DNA of 64,000 bases, taken from assembly GCF_024807225.1 (NCBI RefSeq), contig NZ_JANUCO010000001.1:434001-498000 (forward strand), given 5' to 3'. This document shows, piece by piece, positions 62,190 through 64,000 of this stretch. Source of the stretch: Chryseobacterium ginsenosidimutans (lineage in GTDB: Bacteria; Bacteroidota; Bacteroidia; Flavobacteriales; Weeksellaceae). The notes beneath the pieces are model-generated. The model ran no database searches, was not told the DNA's origin, and saw only the letters and a program-made list of their open reading frames with translations. How positions within the stretch are numbered: position 1 is the first letter of the stretch; each line of letters starts with the position of its first letter. The position numbers and the translations under genes were made by a program.

Positions 62190-62411
62190 TTAATATTCGT
62201 CTTCGTTCCAAAGATAATCTTCGTCCGTAGGATAGTCGCTCCAGATCTCGTCGATCGCGTCATAGATCTCTCCTTCGTCTTCGATTGCCTGAAGGTTTTC
62301 TACCACTTCCATAGGTGCACCAGTTCTGATTGCATAGTCGATAAGTTCAGACTTAGTCATTGGCCAAGGTGCGTCGCTTAAATATGAAGCTAATTCTAAT
62401 GTCCAGTACAT
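62190..62411 (-). CDS. DUF2795-type small protein
   Basis: This 73-residue acidic protein reads MYWTLELASYLSDAPWPMTKSELIDYAIRTGAP... and ends YPTDEDYLWNEDEY. The first part matches the DUF2795 fold (A-x-Y-L-x-x-x-x-WPxTKxELIDYA). It is strongly conserved in flavobacteria. A -7 box lies 18 bases upstream. It is upstream of secA on the same strand, with a 124-base gap. The function is unknown. Confidence 0.8.
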   Translation of the reverse strand: MYWTLELASYLSDAPWPMTKSELIDYAIRTGAPMEVVENLQAIEDEGEIYDAIDEIWSDYPTDEDYLWNEDEY

Positions 62412-62428
62412 AATTTTCTAATTTTTTG

Positions 62429-62436
62429 CAAAAGTA
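62429..62436 (-). promoter_or_regulatory. -7 promoter box (TACTTTTG) of the DUF2795-type gene
   Basis: TACTTTTG on the minus strand fits TAnnTTTG and is 17 bases upstream of the ATG at 62411. Confidence 0.5.
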
Positions 62437-62550
62437 TAAAAATAGCTTATATTATATGCTTTTTTATACCTGATTTTCAATTCTTTTTATTAAATTTTGT
62501 TCATTATACGTCACAGCCCGCATTACAGCTATGTCGATAATTGCTTGATG

Positions 62551-63573
62551 TCATTTTCTCAAAAACCATTCCACAAATTTTTTTATGCCATTTTGGAAGT
62601 TTGTGTCAGGTTTGTAGCCAATTAATGTCTTGGCTTTTGTAATATCCGCATTGGTTTTCTGTACATCTCCCGGTTGCATTGGCAGATTTTTCCGGATGGC
62701 AGATTTTCCTAATGCTTTCTCTATGGTGGAAACCATTTCATTTAAATCAATAACCTGACTTTCACCCAAATTTATAATTTCGTAAATATCAGAATTGTTT
62801 TCAAGATAATGGATAGATTTTGTAATCCCGTCAATAATATCATCCACATACGTATAATCTCTGGCGGTCGTTCCGTCTCCGTAAAAAGGAATTTCCTGAT
62901 TTTCTGAAATTAATCTCGTGAATTTATGAATCGCCAGATCCGGTCTTTGTCTCGGTCCGTAAACCGTAAAAAACCTCAATTGGATCATATCAAGATTGTA
63001 TAATTGATGATAAACATGACCTAAAATTTCGCCACATTTTTTCGTTGCCGCATACGGAGAAATAGGATTGTCGACATTGTCGGTTTCTGCAAAAGGAACT
63101 TTTTCGTTGTTTCCGTAAACGCTTGAAGACGATGCACAAACGAATTTTTTAATAGTGAAATCGTTGCATAATTCCCAAAGATTCATCGTTCCGCGGACGT
63201 TGACTTCTTCGTATTCCAAAGGTCTTTCGATAGAAGGGCGAACTCCTGCAAGCGCCGCAAGATGGATAATTAAATCAATCTGATGATTTTTAAATATGTC
63301 TTCAAGCCCTTTTTTATCTCTGATGTCTTGATAATAAAGCGTGTAATTTTCTGATTTTGAAATAGAAACTAAATTTTTAATATCAGTCTCTTTGTCGCGG
63401 AACTCAAAAGCAGAATTTTTATCAATTGACGCTAAAGTGTTTTTAATCTTTATCTGATAATTATAGAAGTCATCAAAATTGTCAATGTTTATGACAGAAT
63501 GTCCTTTTTTCAATAATTGCTCGACTAAGTGGGAACCAATAAAACCGCTTCCTCCGGTTACAAGATAATTCAT
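62551..63573 (-). CDS. NAD-dependent epimerase/dehydratase, UDP-glucuronate 4-epimerase-like
   Basis: This 340-residue SDR-family protein has YLVTGGSGFIGSHLVEQLL (Rossmann GxxGxxG), HLAALAGVRPSIERP, SSSSVYGNN, SPYAATKKCGEIL (YxxxK active site, about residue 175) and FFTVYGPRQRPDLAIHKF. The GVRPSIERP and RQRPD blocks are typical of UDP-glucuronate 4-epimerases. It supplies sugar nucleotides for surface polysaccharide. The ATG at 63573 is 19 bases from a -7 box. Confidence 0.9.
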   Translation of the reverse strand: MNYLVTGGSGFIGSHLVEQLLKKGHSVINIDNFDDFYNYQIKIKNTLASIDKNSAFEFRDKETDIKNLVSISKSENYTLYYQDIRDKKGLEDIFKNHQIDLIIHLAALAGVRPSIERPLEYEEVNVRGTMNLWELCNDFTIKKFVCASSSSVYGNNEKVPFAETDNVDNPISPYAATKKCGEILGHVYHQLYNLDMIQLRFFTVYGPRQRPDLAIHKFTRLISENQEIPFYGDGTTARDYTYVDDIIDGITKSIHYLENNSDIYEIINLGESQVIDLNEMVSTIEKALGKSAIRKNLPMQPGDVQKTNADITKAKTLIGYKPDTNFQNGIKKFVEWFLRK

Positions 63574-63592
63574 CTGTATGTTTTTCTTACTG

Positions 63593-63600
63593 CAAAAATA
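63593..63600 (-). promoter_or_regulatory. -7 promoter box (TATTTTTG) of the epimerase gene
   Basis: TATTTTTG on the minus strand fits TAnnTTTG. The divergent gene at 63665 is 65 bases away. Confidence 0.45.
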
Positions 63601-63664
63601 TAAATTTACTTCGTGAAAAATATAATCATTAAATTTACTTAAAAAAGTAATATAAAATTAATAT

Positions 63665-64000
63665 ATGCAGTTTCAAGGGCAAATTTTAAAGATGACGAGC
63701 TTCAATGACGAGCCGATTCAATACTATCTTAATCTTTCAGGCGATCTTATTCACATGAATGAGCTGTTTGGAAAAGAATTAACCATAAAACATACCGGTT
63801 TCCAATGTGTGAATTGTCAATTAAACAAAACGATTTACAGAATGGGTTTCTGCAAAAGCTGTTTTTTCGAAAGTCCTTATGCAAGTGATACCATTATCCG
63901 TCCGGAGCTTTCAACGGCGCATCTTGGTGTTGCAGAACGTAATCTGGAGGTCGAGCAAGAAATCCAATTGCAGCCGCACACCGTATATTTAGCTTATACG
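63665..64000 (+). CDS. DUF2797 domain-containing protein (partial, runs off the window)
   Basis: The first 112 codons are present. It reads MQFQGQILKMTSFNDEPIQY, then GFQCVNCQLNKTIYRMGFCKSCFFESPYASDTIIRPELSTAHLGVAERNLEVEQEIQLQPHTVYLAYT. The two CxxC pairs (CVNC and CKSC) are likely a zinc ribbon, and the layout fits DUF2797, a conserved family of unknown role. The gene is divergent from the epimerase. Confidence 0.8.
   Translation, partial: MQFQGQILKMTSFNDEPIQYYLNLSGDLIHMNELFGKELTIKHTGFQCVNCQLNKTIYRMGFCKSCFFESPYASDTIIRPELSTAHLGVAERNLEVEQEIQLQPHTVYLAYT

Noticed and set aside
1..64000. rRNA and tRNA genes
   Set aside because: No conserved 16S/23S segments or cloverleaf-like TTCRANNC pattern was recognised; a dedicated tRNA search was not possible.

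Overview
The window looks like a chromosomal segment of a Chryseobacterium-type flavobacterium (Bacteroidota). The evidence is the low GC content, TAnnTTTG -7 promoter boxes, a SusC/SusD pair, TonB receptors paired with PepSY membrane proteins, a Bacteroidota-style dcw (division and cell wall) cluster without ddl or murF, and DUF6705-type lipoproteins. No rRNA, tRNA, CRISPR array or prophage was recognised.

Layout. 1-3.9 kb (+): the mutL 3' end, a rhomboid protease, two tandem endonuclease/exonuclease/phosphatase-fold membrane proteins and two small lipoproteins. 4-10 kb (-): a GH3-like adenylating enzyme, a tandem array of four DUF6705-type lipoproteins (one broken), a large secreted lipoprotein and a bacilliredoxin. 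10.4-29.1 kb (-): the dcw cluster in the order mraZ, rsmH, ftsL, ftsI, murE, mraY, murD, ftsW, (orphan), murG, (two orphans), murC, (GxxExxY cassette), ftsQ, ftsA, ftsZ, yqeY. A three-repeat MraZ operator lies at its head. 29.4-31.3 kb (+): hydrolase, engB, GNAT. 31.3-35.3 kb (-): a TerB / membrane coiled-coil / vWA-like module and small secreted or Cys-rich proteins. 35.4-39.3 kb: a TPR histidine kinase and response regulator, bracketed by two copies of a 16-bp dyad, and a divergent membrane protein with a dense control region. 39.4-47.7 kb: calcineurin-like phosphoesterase, PI-PLC-like protein and a SusC/SusD pair. 47.8-50.6 kb: msrA, a 220-bp tandem repeat and an IS110 element inserted into its second unit. 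50.6-58.9 kb (-): ROK kinase and two TonB receptor/PepSY pairs, probably for iron uptake. 59-64 kb: secA, a DUF2795-type protein, a sugar-nucleotide epimerase and the start of a DUF2797-type protein.

The most striking observation is that eight genes (ftsZ, murC, murG, secA, a TonB receptor, a phosphoesterase, a lipoprotein and the IS110 transposase) each carry a single-base frameshift. In every case it can be placed at GTTTC/GAAAC where the intact protein needs GTTC/GAAC, always in an RGAACY context. Several of these genes are essential, so a systematic sequence error, perhaps linked to a modified motif, is more likely than real gene loss. Other points of interest are: an IS110 element whose ends can be read from the interrupted repeat and whose 226-nt non-coding end is a candidate bridge RNA; the paired dyads around the two-component system; a GxxExxY cassette with inverted-repeat ends inside the dcw cluster; an intergenic-type repeat translated inside MurG; and a TA-tract frameshift in a lipoprotein paralogue.
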